Source: Zopfochytrium polystomum (taxonomy: Eukaryota; Chytridiomycota; Chytridiomycetes; Chytridiales; Chytridiaceae). Taken from it: 64,000 nucleotides of DNA. Positions within the stretch are counted from its first letter, which is position 1; every line of letters begins with the position of its first letter. The notes beneath the pieces are model-generated. The model saw nothing but the letters and a program-made list of their open reading frames with translations, had not been told where the DNA came from and ran no database searches. Shown piece after piece: positions 34,204 through 43,921 of the stretch. The stretch spans positions 26,417 to 90,416 of the forward strand of contig JAIVFJ010000244.1 in assembly GCA_025765615.1 (NCBI GenBank), in the 5' to 3' direction. Both the position numbers and the translations under genes were made by a program.

Positions 34204-35481
34204 CTACAGCTCCGTGACTGAGGGGATTTGCATAGTATCAGAGGAAGCAAAGAAGAGAAGCTGCCGATTAGCCTGGATCCAACGAGAGAGATTCGCCATC
34301 CATTGTGCTGGGTCGCCGCCAGCAGTGACAGGGACAAGGTGACTGTAGCGATTCGCCATAGAAGCAGTGCGCCAGTTGCCCCGACTCATGACGTCGTGAA
34401 GCTGGTCTGGGGCCATGCGAGACGAGATGGCGTTCCCCACCCGAAAGCCATAGACTGTCACTGTGCGGCCCAAAATCTGCTGGATGGAGCGGTTGACAGT
34501 TGGGATTGCAAGGGGGGCCGTAGAAAACGCGGTGTCTGTGTGATTAAGAAATAGCTTGGGCTGGGCCATGACGTCCAGACCGGCTGCTGCTGAGGCCTCC
34601 CTAAGACGTGAAAGTGCTCGGACAAAGCAGAGGCGCGGATCCTCTGGTGAAGCAAGGATAGCCACATATTCAGCTGCGCCCTTGGATGTAGTCTTGCCCG
34701 CAAAGAAACCCAGGAGGACGCCGTCATAGTTTGGGAGGTGCCAGACAGCTGTGGGCATAAGCTGGACAATATCCCCCCCGCGACCACCAGTGAGGCCACA
34801 AAGCAGGGTGAATGCATACCAAGTGCAGAGGCGGAGCTGAGAACGGAGCTGAGTGACATGAGACGAACGAATAGTGGTGGCTGTCTGAGAGGAGGCCCAC
34901 TGACAGAGAACCTGTCGCAGGTCATCTGCGAACGCAGGCGTTGCTTGGAGTGGGGTCACTTGGGCCGACGATGCCAAGGATGTCATCCATTCAACATAGG
35001 ACGAGACCAGAAAGGAGTCAGCTGGATTCCCCCTTGGATTGTTGGGAGACCAGGGTTGATCAGAGCCCAGCTGAACAAATGTTTGCCGGAGGTGGCTTAC
35101 AATGGTGGACAGGGAGGAAGGGGCTGCGTGGAGAGAGCAGAGTGTGGGATCAGCTGGGCCTGCCCGATCATTGCGGTGAGGGCAGCTGGAGAAGGAAGGG
35201 CAGGTGGAACCATCACATGAGTACCCCACCAGCTGACGTTTGCCTGGAGTTGCATGGCCTTTGTGGGGGCAGGAACTGGTGTGAAACTGAGTGGTGCCGG
35301 ACTGATCTTTTGAGATGAGGAAGTCCACTACAAGGGTGGGAGTTGTGCCAGAAATGGGAATGCCCCGGATTGACAGGAAGTGGGCCAAAGCGTCTCGTAC
35401 GGCATCCTTGGGGAGTTGGCGCGGCCGTGAGCGGAGGAACTCATGAAAGAGCTGGCGACGGGCAGCAATGTATGGGTTCAA
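34204..35481 (-). CDS. tyrosine recombinase of the YR retrotransposon
   Basis: A 425-residue frame. The C-terminal half has the tyrosine recombinase fold: LCGLTGGRGGDIVQL holds the first catalytic Arg, GKTTSKGAAEY a candidate Lys strand, VYGFRVGNAISSRM the second Arg box with Tyr where His is usual, and GNWRTASMANRYSHL ends with the candidate nucleophilic Tyr. It would join circular cDNA to the target. The N-terminal third carries a Cys/His cluster (SSCPHKGH, SCDGSTCPSFSSCPHR) that could bind zinc. Last of the three genes; starts about 100 bases after the RT frame ends. Confidence 0.9.
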   Translation of the reverse strand: MNPYIAARRQLFHEFLRSRPRQLPKDAVRDALAHFLSIRGIPISGTTPTLVVDFLISKDQSGTTQFHTSSCPHKGHATPGKRQLVGYSCDGSTCPSFSSCPHRNDRAGPADPTLCSLHAAPSSLSTIVSHLRQTFVQLGSDQPWSPNNPRGNPADSFLVSSYVEWMTSLASSAQVTPLQATPAFADDLRQVLCQWASSQTATTIRSSHVTQLRSQLRLCTWYAFTLLCGLTGGRGGDIVQLMPTAVWHLPNYDGVLLGFFAGKTTSKGAAEYVAILASPEDPRLCFVRALSRLREASAAAGLDVMAQPKLFLNHTDTAFSTAPLAIPTVNRSIQQILGRTVTVYGFRVGNAISSRMAPDQLHDVMSRGNWRTASMANRYSHLVPVTAGGDPAQWMANLSRWIQANRQLLFFASSDTMQIPSVTEL

Positions 35482-35583
35482 TGAGTCGGCCTTGAGTGCT
35501 GGTGCGCAGGGCCTGGCAGATGGAGCGTACCCACACCGGGGGCAATAACACTAGTGAGAAAGGTTGCAAGTTTATTGGATGGG

Positions 35584-37890
35584 TCAGCCATTGAATGAGA
35601 AGGCCATCAGTGGGTAAGGGAGGGGGAGGGGGCACACAAGCTTAAGAGCCTTATGATATCCGAGAACCAAAGGCGGATCACCTGGGGAGTACAGGAGCCT
35701 CACACGAGAGGCCCGAGACTGGATAAATGGAAGAAGGGGATGGGCCGAGAGAGGCGCAATGAGGGTAAAGCAAACATGAAGATCTGTAAGAAAAGAGAAG
35801 ACAGCCGCAATGAGAGCAAAGGGAGGGTAGACATAGACATTATGTTGCTCCAACGGAGGGCTGGGACGCCAAGTGAAGAAATTGACCAAGGAAGGGGGGC
35901 GGCCTGGGATGAGGTAGCGAGTGAAATAGAAGGGGCAGTGAGAATTAAGTGGTGAGGCCATGGCATCCATTGTGAATGGTCCGAACTGGGCATTCAACAT
36001 CGCAAAGGTGACTGAGGGGAGGCGAAAGTCGTTGCCTGAGTCTTCTCGAGAGATTCTGTCTGCGATGGTGTTTTCCACGCCTGGGACATGGTGGAAGCGA
36101 AGGAGGACATTGTGCAAACGAGCAAGGCGCCAAATGCGCTGTAGGGCGCTGCTAATGAGGGGCTGCCGAGAGGCGCCGTGTTGGAGCGCCCCCAAGACCC
36201 CTGAATTGTCCACACCAAGTGCCACAACGCTGAAAGGCGGAGGGTTGAGCGACGACACCAAGTCTGAGGATGCATCTGGTAGCTCCACATCCAACCATGA
36301 GTGGGATACAAGGGGCAGGAGAGCTTCCAAGGTGCGGGCGGCCGCCTCTGCCTCTCGAACATTGATTGACGTCTGTGAGCTTGCCAGGAATGTTGCTTCA
36401 AATTCGTCACCGACATGAACCTCTGCGGTGACGCGCTGGCTGGCAAAGAGTATTCCCCCATAGCGGCGGTCGCTTGCGTCGGAGTGAATGACAGCGCGAG
36501 TGTGCATCTGGTGTAGCCATGGGCAGACTAGTCCAGGCTGAATAAGAGTGCGCCATTCTGAGAGCTCTGCCAGAGCCCCGTCTGTGAGGAGGAGTGTTGA
36601 GCCTCCGTTCCGGCGGTGGGTGGAAATGCAGCCGTACATGTGGCGGGTAAACGTGAGGCCGCCTTGAATTATGAGGGAGAAGTTGGCGCATTTGCCAACA
36701 AAACTTTCGACTGTAGCTGCGCAGATAGGCTGGCTGGTGGAGGCTGGGAGCCAGATAGCCTCCAAAAGCGTCTGAAACTTGATGCCCTTCTCCAACGGGA
36801 TGCTGAAGGTCCGATTGCCAAAATCAGAGACAAACCCCAGGTACACCAGAGCAGACAGCATCTCCAGCTGGGACTTTGAAATGCTTATGAAATAGCCGCA
36901 ATTGATAAATAGCAAGCATACGATACAAATAGACGTCTCCGCTTGCACTGGGGGTGGCGCTTGTGCCACTACAGAGTCCGAGGGCCAGGCAAGACGACGT
37001 TGAAAGATGGCGTCGTCCAAATACATAGCAGATGGGATGTGTGAATGGCGAAGAAATGCAACTAGTGAGTCTGAGAACATTTGAAAGACGTAAGGGCATG
37101 GGGAGCCACCAAAAATGAGGCAGAGGGCCTCAAAGTAGTATTCAATCCCATTCAGCCGTCCCCTTGTGCCGAAATAAGTGTAGCTGTTTGGGGCCAAGGG
37201 AATGTTGAAGTAGCCAGCCTTGAAATCGATGCTAGCCGCAGAAGTTCCCAGCCAACCCGTAAGAGTTGTGATTGTGTCAAGGGAAAAGGAAGGTGGTGAG
37301 AACCAAAGGTTGAGAAAGGTGCAATCGTCGAACTTCCGAGGCTTGTTGGGCTCGATCCCTGTGGGGCTGACAATATGTGGTGGGTGGGGGCAGTTGGCCA
37401 CTGGGCCGACGATACGGCGTGCGCCAGAGCGGACCTCGTCCTCAATTGTCGAGGCCATCCAAACGGCGAATGGGCCAGCCTTGGGGTGCGTACCTGGTGG
37501 AAGTGGGTAATTGCGAAAGACGCGGTGTGGTGGAGAGGGTGCGTTGTAGGAGCGGCCTTGGAAAATGCCCTGGAATGGACGGAACATGCGCGTTACATCG
37601 ACCCCGTTGGAGAGCCAGTCCCGAACCATCGTCGCTCGCCAAGGCGGGGAATAGCAGAGAATCTTGTCCCAGAACGAAAGGCGATTAGAGTTAACGCAGC
37701 ATGCTGTAAAGTGGCGGTCGTCTGGAAAGGGAAGCTTGGAGATGCGAGCGGTGCAGTGGCCCTCAAGTAGGCTGTCAAACAGGGTTTCCAGCCCCGAGCG
37801 ATTTGGGGGGTGGCAGGCAATCTCCGGAAAGGTTGCGCCATAGTTCTGGTTCTGCGTGCGAGGACATTGAGAAGGCGCAGAGGATGTCAC
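35584..37890 (-). CDS. reverse transcriptase-RNase H of the YR retrotransposon
   Basis: A 768-residue uninterrupted frame. RT blocks: RKFDDCTFLN, SIDFKAGYFNIPLAP, YFEALCLIFGGSPCPYVFQ, and the active site SAMYLDDAIF (YLDD box). RNase H follows: IHSDASDRRYGGILF (first Asp), VALGVDNSGVLGALQHG (third Asp region) and HHVPGVENTIADRISRE. The order RT-RH without protease or DDE integrase is typical of DIRS-like elements. No frameshift is needed. Confidence 0.93.
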   Translation of the reverse strand: MTSSAPSQCPRTQNQNYGATFPEIACHPPNRSGLETLFDSLLEGHCTARISKLPFPDDRHFTACCVNSNRLSFWDKILCYSPPWRATMVRDWLSNGVDVTRMFRPFQGIFQGRSYNAPSPPHRVFRNYPLPPGTHPKAGPFAVWMASTIEDEVRSGARRIVGPVANCPHPPHIVSPTGIEPNKPRKFDDCTFLNLWFSPPSFSLDTITTLTGWLGTSAASIDFKAGYFNIPLAPNSYTYFGTRGRLNGIEYYFEALCLIFGGSPCPYVFQMFSDSLVAFLRHSHIPSAMYLDDAIFQRRLAWPSDSVVAQAPPPVQAETSICIVCLLFINCGYFISISKSQLEMLSALVYLGFVSDFGNRTFSIPLEKGIKFQTLLEAIWLPASTSQPICAATVESFVGKCANFSLIIQGGLTFTRHMYGCISTHRRNGGSTLLLTDGALAELSEWRTLIQPGLVCPWLHQMHTRAVIHSDASDRRYGGILFASQRVTAEVHVGDEFEATFLASSQTSINVREAEAAARTLEALLPLVSHSWLDVELPDASSDLVSSLNPPPFSVVALGVDNSGVLGALQHGASRQPLISSALQRIWRLARLHNVLLRFHHVPGVENTIADRISREDSGNDFRLPSVTFAMLNAQFGPFTMDAMASPLNSHCPFYFTRYLIPGRPPSLVNFFTWRPSPPLEQHNVYVYPPFALIAAVFSFLTDLHVCFTLIAPLSAHPLLPFIQSRASRVRLLYSPGDPPLVLGYHKALKLVCPLPLPYPLMAFSFNG

Positions 37891-38001
37891 GCTGACTGAG
37901 GGCAGTCTGGAAAATGGTGAACGGCGATTGCAAGAAATGTATTTGGACCCGTGCGATTGACAAGAAAAGCAGAGAAGAAGGAAGGAGCGGAAAAAAGTGG
38001 T

Positions 38002-39733
38002 TCATTTGCACTGATCGCGGGTGCATTTGCCCGAGCCTGCTGCATCGCACTTGGAACGGCAGTCGGCTGGCGAGTGGCGGCTGTATTTGTGTTTGCAATG
38101 GAGGCAGCGATCTGCCTCAGGGACGAGGGCTCGAGCTGTGCGATTCTCCCCATGCGGGGCGCCGGATCGGAAAGAGGAGGACGGGGAGGCAGCGGGGGGC
38201 CGAGAGCCAGTGCGACGAATGGAGTGCAAGTTTGCCGTCTGGCCTGAGCGGCGGAGGCGCAGGCTTTTAACGTGGCGGTCCAGACGTCGGCGATCGCGGC
38301 TCGAGAGAGAGCCAGTGTGGGATCCTCCCAGCATGGTGTCCACGATTGCCACAGAGTCTGCTATGTGTGAAGAGAGGTAGCTTTGGGCCGAGAATATGCG
38401 AGTCCAGGCCCTGCAGTATGAGGTTGCGCTTCGTTGTGCCTCTGATGCAAGCGACTGCATCTGATCGACGAGATCCGGGGTGGAGTGGAACGTGCCACGG
38501 CCAAGGGGGTGTTCCGTCTGAGAGCGGATGTTTGAAACAAACGTCTGAACCTGATTGAGATAGCGTCGCAGCTGTGGTGCGGACAGGTAGACATAAGGCA
38601 GGAAAATCGTAAGCCGAAGAAGTGGCGAGAGGGGGGCTTGAGGCCGCGTGCCCTCGAGTGTGGAAGGGAAAATGGGTAGAGGAGAAAAGGTCAGGGGAGG
38701 GGGGGAGGGGGGAGGGGGGGGAGGGGGAGGGAGGGGGAGGAGTCTCGTGGAAGGAGGGTAACGCGACTGTGACACCTCACACGCACACAGCGTCGGAAAA
38801 AGGCTGCAGCCTCAACCTCGGCCTCCCGAAAAACAGCAGGCATGCCCTCAGGTGGAGCAAGGAAGGGGAAGGGCGGGGAAGGGCAGGAAATGGGGGAAAT
38901 GGGTAGAAAGAACGGGCACGTACTGAAAGATCGGATGCCGACAGTGGATCGACATTCTGGCCTACGTCCACCATGGCCTCCTCTTCATCCGACGAGGAGG
39001 AGTCTGAGGAAGAGACGGACTCCGTACGGGGGCGCTTGCTGGTAGGGACAGGGGTGGGGACCGGAGTGCTGGTGCTACTGTTCCCAGAAGAGGGTGGTTG
39101 AGTACCAGTCGCCAAAGAGAGAGCTGCAGAGATAGCTTGGGCGACAATGGCGTGGATTGCCTCAGCAGAGAGGGCGGGGTGCACCGCGGGAGCTGCAGGA
39201 GAGGGTTGAGCCGACAATGGGGGTGGAGCAGTGGGAGCTGCCGCTGGTTTGGACGTGACAGGCGCGGCTGTGGATGGGGCTGAAGCGGCAGGTTGTATTA
39301 AGGGCGGAACCGGCGGAGGCGGGGTCGATACGGCCGACGAGTTGCAGGCAGGCGCGGGAGGAGGCGAGGAGAGCGGGGGCAGGAGTGGTGGGGCCGTCGT
39401 CGCCCCTTTCTGACTACGTGCTCGCGAGGTTGGGGGCGACACGGTTGGGGTGGGGGAGGGGGGTGGAGGGGGGGGTGGAAAGGGGAAGAAACCGTGGCTG
39501 TCCGCAGTAGGGCCTGGCACGAGGTCATGGAAGAAGGCCAAGGCGACGGCATGAACCTGGGGCATGCTTAGGGGGGTAGAGGACGATGAGGGCGGAACAG
39601 AAAAGGTGGGGTACGCTGATAGGGCTTGCAGGAGTTTCTCTGGCGTGTTGAACTCAGCCAGCGTGACGCCGTTTACAGTTACGTTGAGAGCCGTTGGTTG
39701 CAGGGGAGGGCGGGAGGAAGTTATGGAAGTCAT
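38002..39733 (-). CDS. Gag-like protein of the YR retrotransposon, probably spliced
   Basis: Two minus-strand frames appear to form one protein. The first (from 39733, MTSITSSRPP, 22 bases inside A1) has a short ordered start (NVTVNGVTLAEF), a long Pro/Ala/Ser region and an acidic Ser-rich block before 38950. The second (ending 38002) has helical segments (LRRYLNQVQTFVSNIRS) and a Cys/His-rich end CLHCKHKYSRHSPADC then CDAAGSGKCTRDQC, resembling nucleic-acid-binding knuckles. A donor GTACGT after ASDLS and a CAG acceptor before LRRYL would join them; a frameshift is the alternative. Confidence 0.65.
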
Positions 39734-39755
39734 GTTGAGAAGAAAAGAGCGAAGG

Positions 39756-39918
39756 CTGTGCGTGTGTGCTGTGTTCTATCTAGTGAATCCCCACAGAGGC
39801 AGATCCCATTATTGCACACACACTACTTATACGGCCTCTCTTTCATGCTCGGAGCTTTCTCCAAAATCCTCCGTGCACTTCAGTGAGCACGTGAGCCCAC
39901 ACGTGATTTGATTTTATT
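39756..39918. repeat. A1, 163-nt terminal repeat of the YR element
   Basis: Matches 33948-34110. It forms the right (upstream, minus-strand) end of the element; the similarity stops at 39918 where genomic flank begins. Confidence 0.92.
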
Positions 39919-40155
39919 CAGATGACCAGATTACCTGTTCTGATCAGAATTGCGACGACAAAGCCGTGATGACATGTTTGGTTGTTGAAAAACAGGGGTG
40001 CCATTCTCAGCTTTGTCTTCTCATACCGTTGGCAGAAGAGAAGCGCGTATGACACGCCAGCGCCAGAACGGTCAGTCCCCGTCTCACATTCGAAGTGCGG
40101 AAATTGTAGGCTACACCACACGTGTCTTAACCCAGACTATCGCACGTACGCAGAG

Positions 40156-40237
40156 CGTCCTGCACAGGATTCGAACCTGCGCTCCCAGAGGGAAATGCCT
40201 TAGCAGGGCACCGCGTTAACCACTCCGCCAACAGGAC
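40156..40237 (-). tRNA. tRNA-Ser(GCT)
   Basis: 82 nt on the minus strand. Acceptor arms GTCCTGT and GCAGGAC with discriminator G; D region TGGCGGAGTGGTTAACGCG; anticodon stem GTGCC/GGCAT around loop CTGCTAA, giving anticodon GCT; a long variable arm (TTTCCCTCTGGGAGC) as in class II tRNAs; T-arm GCAGG-TTCGAAT-CCTGT. All stems pair. Reads AGC/AGT serine codons. No intron. Confidence 0.95.
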
Positions 40238-41900
40238 GGCAGAGTGAGAATTTGGAATTTAAAACAAAACGGATGAGCGGACGTGACTGCGCCTCTCCCA
40301 TTTTTCTGATGCAGATCGGCACCACGATTGCAAAAAAATCCATCCCCGAGATCAGTATGCGAATCTTCGGCACCCGACGTTTCTTCCGCGGTCGGCTTTC
40401 CCTTCTCCCAAAATCAGCCAGCGTTTCGCGGCCACCGGTGAAAACTCAAAGTTCAACTGATCTGAATTCCTGGGGTGGATCATCCTGCGTGCAGATCGCA
40501 GTTCTCTGTGGGAGATCCGTGGATTCTGGACAACCTTGAATCGGAGGTAATGAGCAGCCGGCTCTAAAAGCTACGATCTACAAAAATGAACTTTAGCTCT
40601 TGTGGTTCGCCAAAATCCGGCACTTCTGCCCACAGACACCAATTGTCGTCGTTGGGTGCCAAAAGGATCTTATGGACGAGCCGGAAAGCAAGGGGAATCT
40701 GGCAAGAAGAGGATTGCAGCCTGTTACGTTGGATGAGGTACGGGATCGTCTGTCAATCATGGATTAATGGAGACCCCATCTATATGGCTTCCGAATGATG
40801 CAACGCAACGCATGGGTTCGACTCGATACATCGAGTGTCCCGCAATGCAGAACGTCGGAGTTACCGATGTGCGGCAATGTGTAGCCCGACCTTCAATTCC
40901 AGCGACGAGCCGTCGCTGTGTGCTGCTTTGAGAGATGCTGGACCATCATTGTTCCATTTAAACATTGTGAGTCCAAGGCGGGCTGACTGCGTGCGCGACG
41001 CAGCTGATAGCACGCTTGACACCGTCATCATCCGCATCCCCACCCTCCGCCCGTCCCTCCGTTTTCCCTCACCGGGCAATCCGAAACCCTCAAGCTCCAC
41101 ATTACCGCGCACCTGCGCTCCAACATGTCCCGCGCTCGCTTCTGCACGCACCCCAACGTCGTCCCCGCAGACATCTGCGTTGTCTACGCCACCGCCGTCG
41201 TGCGTTCCTGCCTCCGCAAAAATCGCCGTGGACGCGGCGTTTTCGGCTGGCCGCCGCGGTTTGAGGCCGCTGTTCTTCCACCACTGCCGAACACAACTGT
41301 GCGGGTTATCAACCCGATTCGCGTCATCGGTTGTACTTCAATTCCAGGTCGACTCACTGCAGAACCACAACATGTCCGAAATCGCTCGCTACATCGACAG
41401 GGGGTTCTCGTTGTACTCGAGGAGGGAAGAGTCCGCTCTCGTTCCTGAACCAATCCAGAACGCTCACGTGGCCGCAAACACTTGTAGCGGAGCAGCGCCT
41501 TTGAAATCCACTTCTCCAGCTGTTTCTCGACGTTTTCAGCCACTAGCGCAGGATGCCGATGTTGCCGTTACAGCAAGGGTAGCTGATCGCGTTCTCCGTG
41601 TAGCGGGGCGGGAGGCCGCTGGCCTGGCAGAAAAGCAACAGAGGAGATCGACCAGCTGCCAGTAGTTTTTTTTTTTGTTTTGCTTGCCGCGTCCAGGTCC
41701 TGGTGGAGGTTGTCGTGGTACGTGCAGCATGGTGATGCGAAGGGGGTGGCGAATTGGAAGGGCTGATTGAAGTAGAGGTATTTGGCCATCTTCTCGACGG
41801 CGCTGACGGGTAGGGAGGGCCTGCGGGCGTTGCTGCTGGTAGTGGTCTGTTGCGGCGTCGTGGACTGATCCCTCCTGCCCGCAGTCGCACCAGCGCACCG
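40238..41900. other. region without an identified gene
   Basis: About 1.6 kb. A coding-like reading exists on the plus strand near 41010-41230 (TVIIRIPTLRPSLRFP continuing, after a one-base shift, as SETLKLHITAHLRSN) and again near 41345-41420 (NHNMSEIARYIDRGFSLY), but I recognise no family. On the minus strand, 41540-41850 has Cys-containing frames (KYLYFNQPFQFATPFASPCC) with no known domain. These may be gene fragments. Confidence 0.3.
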
Positions 41901-41908
41901 TATAAATA
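41901..41908 (+). promoter_or_regulatory. TATA box of the U2 snRNA gene
   Basis: TATAAATA, about 39 bases upstream of the predicted U2 5' end, an appropriate distance for a TATA-directed small RNA promoter. The surrounding sequence is C-rich, so the motif stands out. Confidence 0.6.
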
Positions 41909-41939
41909 CCCCCATCGCCCCCATCACTTGTTCTCCACA

Positions 41940-42133
41940 ATCCTCTCTGGCCTATTGGCTAAGATCAAGTGTAGTATCTGTTCTTTAAAGTGTGATAACT
42001 TTAACCGCCGGCATAGCCGGCGTATCTATTATCACAGTTATTTTTGAAAGCCCACTCTGGTCGCCGTCTGGCAGCTTGCTGTCGCGGCCCGGGCACTGGT
42101 CTCGCTGGCCTCACACTACCGCTGGCTGAGGCC
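41940..42133 (+). ncRNA. U2 spliceosomal snRNA
   Basis: The 5' part is near-identical to the universal U2 core: TTGGCTAAGATCAAGTGTAG then TATCTGTTCTT, including the branch-site pairing segment GTAGTA. Stem-loop IIa is TTAAAGT-GTGATA-ACTTTAA and IIb is CGCCGGC-ATA-GCCGGCG, both perfect. A U-rich Sm site (TTATTTTTGA) follows near 42040, and a terminal hairpin GGCCTCA/TGAGGCC closes the molecule. The length of about 194 nt fits U2. The first about 12 nt are slightly unlike other U2 5' ends. Confidence 0.93.
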
Positions 42134-42454
42134 TAAATCCTTCTTTACCCACAAATGATGAAAAGCCACTGACTGACTGACTGCGGCGGCATCCACCACA
42201 GTAGTCTTTCAATATGTTGGGTTTTGCATGGGGAAGCAGTTCCCCATCGGGCGCACCGCCGCAATCTGCGCCCACTCGCAAACGCCTTTGGGTGGCTGGG
42301 AGCTTGTCCGTGTGGACAGTGCAGGGTGTTTGGCTCGGACACCTAATACGGCTTATTGGAGTTTCGAGACTGAGCCACCCACTGGACCTGTGTCATCGTC
42401 GTTGTCATCTCCCAACAGTACTCGGAAATCAGAACTTGCTGCCGGTTTTTCGAC

Positions 42455-42652
42455 TTGGGCGAAGGAGGCGGGTCCCTTGAGATCCGCCAAGTTTGCAAGA
42501 ACCTTGGCGAAGGGATTACGGACGATGAGGCCGATGAGATCCTGAAGGACGCGAAGATTGATGTGGACGGACAGGTTTACTATAATGACTTTGTTGAGTT
42601 GCTTGTAGGGCATCCAAATTGCGCATTTCACAATAAGACAAAGTACGAGTAA
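42455..42652 (+). pseudogene. calmodulin-like EF-hand C-terminal fragment
   Basis: The frame reads EIRQVCKNLGEGITDDEADE followed by AKIDVDGQVYYNDFVELL, closely matching the last EF-hand of calmodulin (helix, loop DxDxDGxVxxxxF, helix). The loop here is KIDVDGQVYYNDF with the first Asp replaced by Lys, so calcium binding is doubtful. The rest of calmodulin is not seen upstream, and the C-terminus adds GHPNCAFHNKTKYE. Either a gene remnant or the last exon of a diverged CaM-like gene whose upstream exons I could not find. Confidence 0.55.
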
Positions 42653-42752
42653 TCAAATGGTTGAATGCAGCGTTGGACAAGGGAATTGCTTTTATTCCTT
42701 TTTTGAAAGATGTATCATCGGTCGTCGATATCGACGAGAAACAGCCACCACA

Positions 42753-43592
42753 TCACGCGACCGAGTCGAACGCACCCGCTCTCGCCTCGAGCAGAGCGGC
42801 AAACTTGTCCGCGACAGCCGACAGCTCGATTTTGGCCCTCCCGGAGCCGTCATCGAACCCGGTGCCCTTCACGGGGCCCATGACGGTCACGCTGCCCGCG
42901 TACACGCCGACGGCGCGCAGCTCCTCGTGCAGCACCTGCACCGTCTTGCGCTTGGCCGCCAGCATCGGCGCCAGGCTCGAAAACCGCCAGGCGACGGCCG
43001 ACTGCGCTCTCTCCACGGCGTCGAGCTCCATACCGCCGCCGGTGACCAGGACCGCGCCGCGGGCGGAGGTGAGGTCCGGGAGGGAGGCTTGGACGGCGGA
43101 AACGAGGGAGCCGACGTTGGAGGCGAAGGAGAAGTTGAGGGCGGAGATGGAGGAGGGGTCGAGCAGCAAGGTGGCGTGGGTGGTGGAGGCGACGTTCCAG
43201 AAAAGGATGTGGATCGGCCCGAGCATGGTGCGGACGGATTCGATCGCGCGGCGGGTCGCGTCGACGTCGCCAAAGTCGACGGGAAAGCCCTTGGCGGTGA
43301 TGCCCTCGGCGGCAAACTCTGGGCGCGGGGGGTTGGTTTGACGGGGGTCAGTCAAAGTCATTCGACTGGCATATGCTCGACTCGTACGAAAGCAACCAAA
43401 CACACACACACACACACACACACCTTTCTCGGCGTCCCGCAGCCTGGACTCAGTTCGCGCCAGCAGCGCCACGGCGAGGCCCTTGTCCTTTGCGAGCCGC
43501 AGGGCGACGGTTCGGCTGATGCCGGGGCCATAGCCGGCGACCACTATGACGGGCGTTTCGCTGCTTTCGCTGGTGGCAGTTGTGGAGGTCAT
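42753..43592 (-). CDS. short-chain dehydrogenase/reductase-like protein, atypical active site
   Basis: Minus-strand exons 43424-43592 and 42753-43318 join (DAEK-EFAAEG) to 244 residues with no correction. The Rossmann start VIVVAGYGPGISRTVALRL is a variant of the TGxxxGxG cofactor loop; ALLARTESRL follows as the strand-2 basic cofactor selector; ILFWNVAST takes the place of the NNAG motif. The catalytic Ser and Tyr of SDRs are not conserved: the strand-5 motif reads VLVTGGGMELD and the Tyr position in APMLAAKRKTVQ is Met, though the Lys is kept. It may bind NAD(P) without normal dehydrogenase chemistry. The intron is mainly a CA repeat. Confidence 0.82.
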   Translation of the reverse strand: MTSTTATSESSETPVIVVAGYGPGISRTVALRLAKDKGLAVALLARTESRLRDAEKGVCVCVCVFGCFRTSRAYASRMTLTDPRQTNPPRPEFAAEGITAKGFPVDFGDVDATRRAIESVRTMLGPIHILFWNVASTTHATLLLDPSSISALNFSFASNVGSLVSAVQASLPDLTSARGAVLVTGGGMELDAVERAQSAVAWRFSSLAPMLAAKRKTVQVLHEELRAVGVYAGSVTVMGPVKGTGFDDGSGRAKIELSAVADKFAALLEARAGAFDSVA

Positions 43593-43696
43593 TGCGTTGA
43601 GAGGGAAAGTAGATGGAGAGTAGAGGGAGAGTAGAGCGGGAGAAGCGCGTGTGAGGAGGTGTCCGTGTCACTGTGTGATGTTGTGTTTGGTCGATC

Positions 43697-43747
<51 letters not shown>

Positions 43748-43885
43748 CATTATAATTTATAGTTCTCCCCGCAACACACACGCACACACGGGAGACGGAT
43801 TGTCGAGCCTCCACCACCACATCCGCGTCGAACGAACAAACAAACAAACAAGCAAAGGAATTACAAAGCAAAAGCCTAAACTGAC

Positions 43886-43921
<36 letters not shown>

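Larger units (their letters stand above)
33736..39918 (-). mobile_element. DIRS/Ngaro-type tyrosine-recombinase retrotransposon
   Basis: Minus-strand order is terminal repeat A1, Gag, RT-RNase H, tyrosine recombinase, B1, A2, a 167-base spacer, B2. Split direct repeats with a tyrosine recombinase in place of a DDE integrase are the hallmark of Ngaro/PAT-like DIRS elements, which integrate a circular cDNA without target-site duplication; consistent with that, I see no flanking duplication. No methyltransferase domain follows RNase H, unlike DIRS1-group elements. All three large frames are long and largely uninterrupted, so the copy looks young. The spacer between A2 and B2 is not expected in the simplest model. 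Confidence 0.88.
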
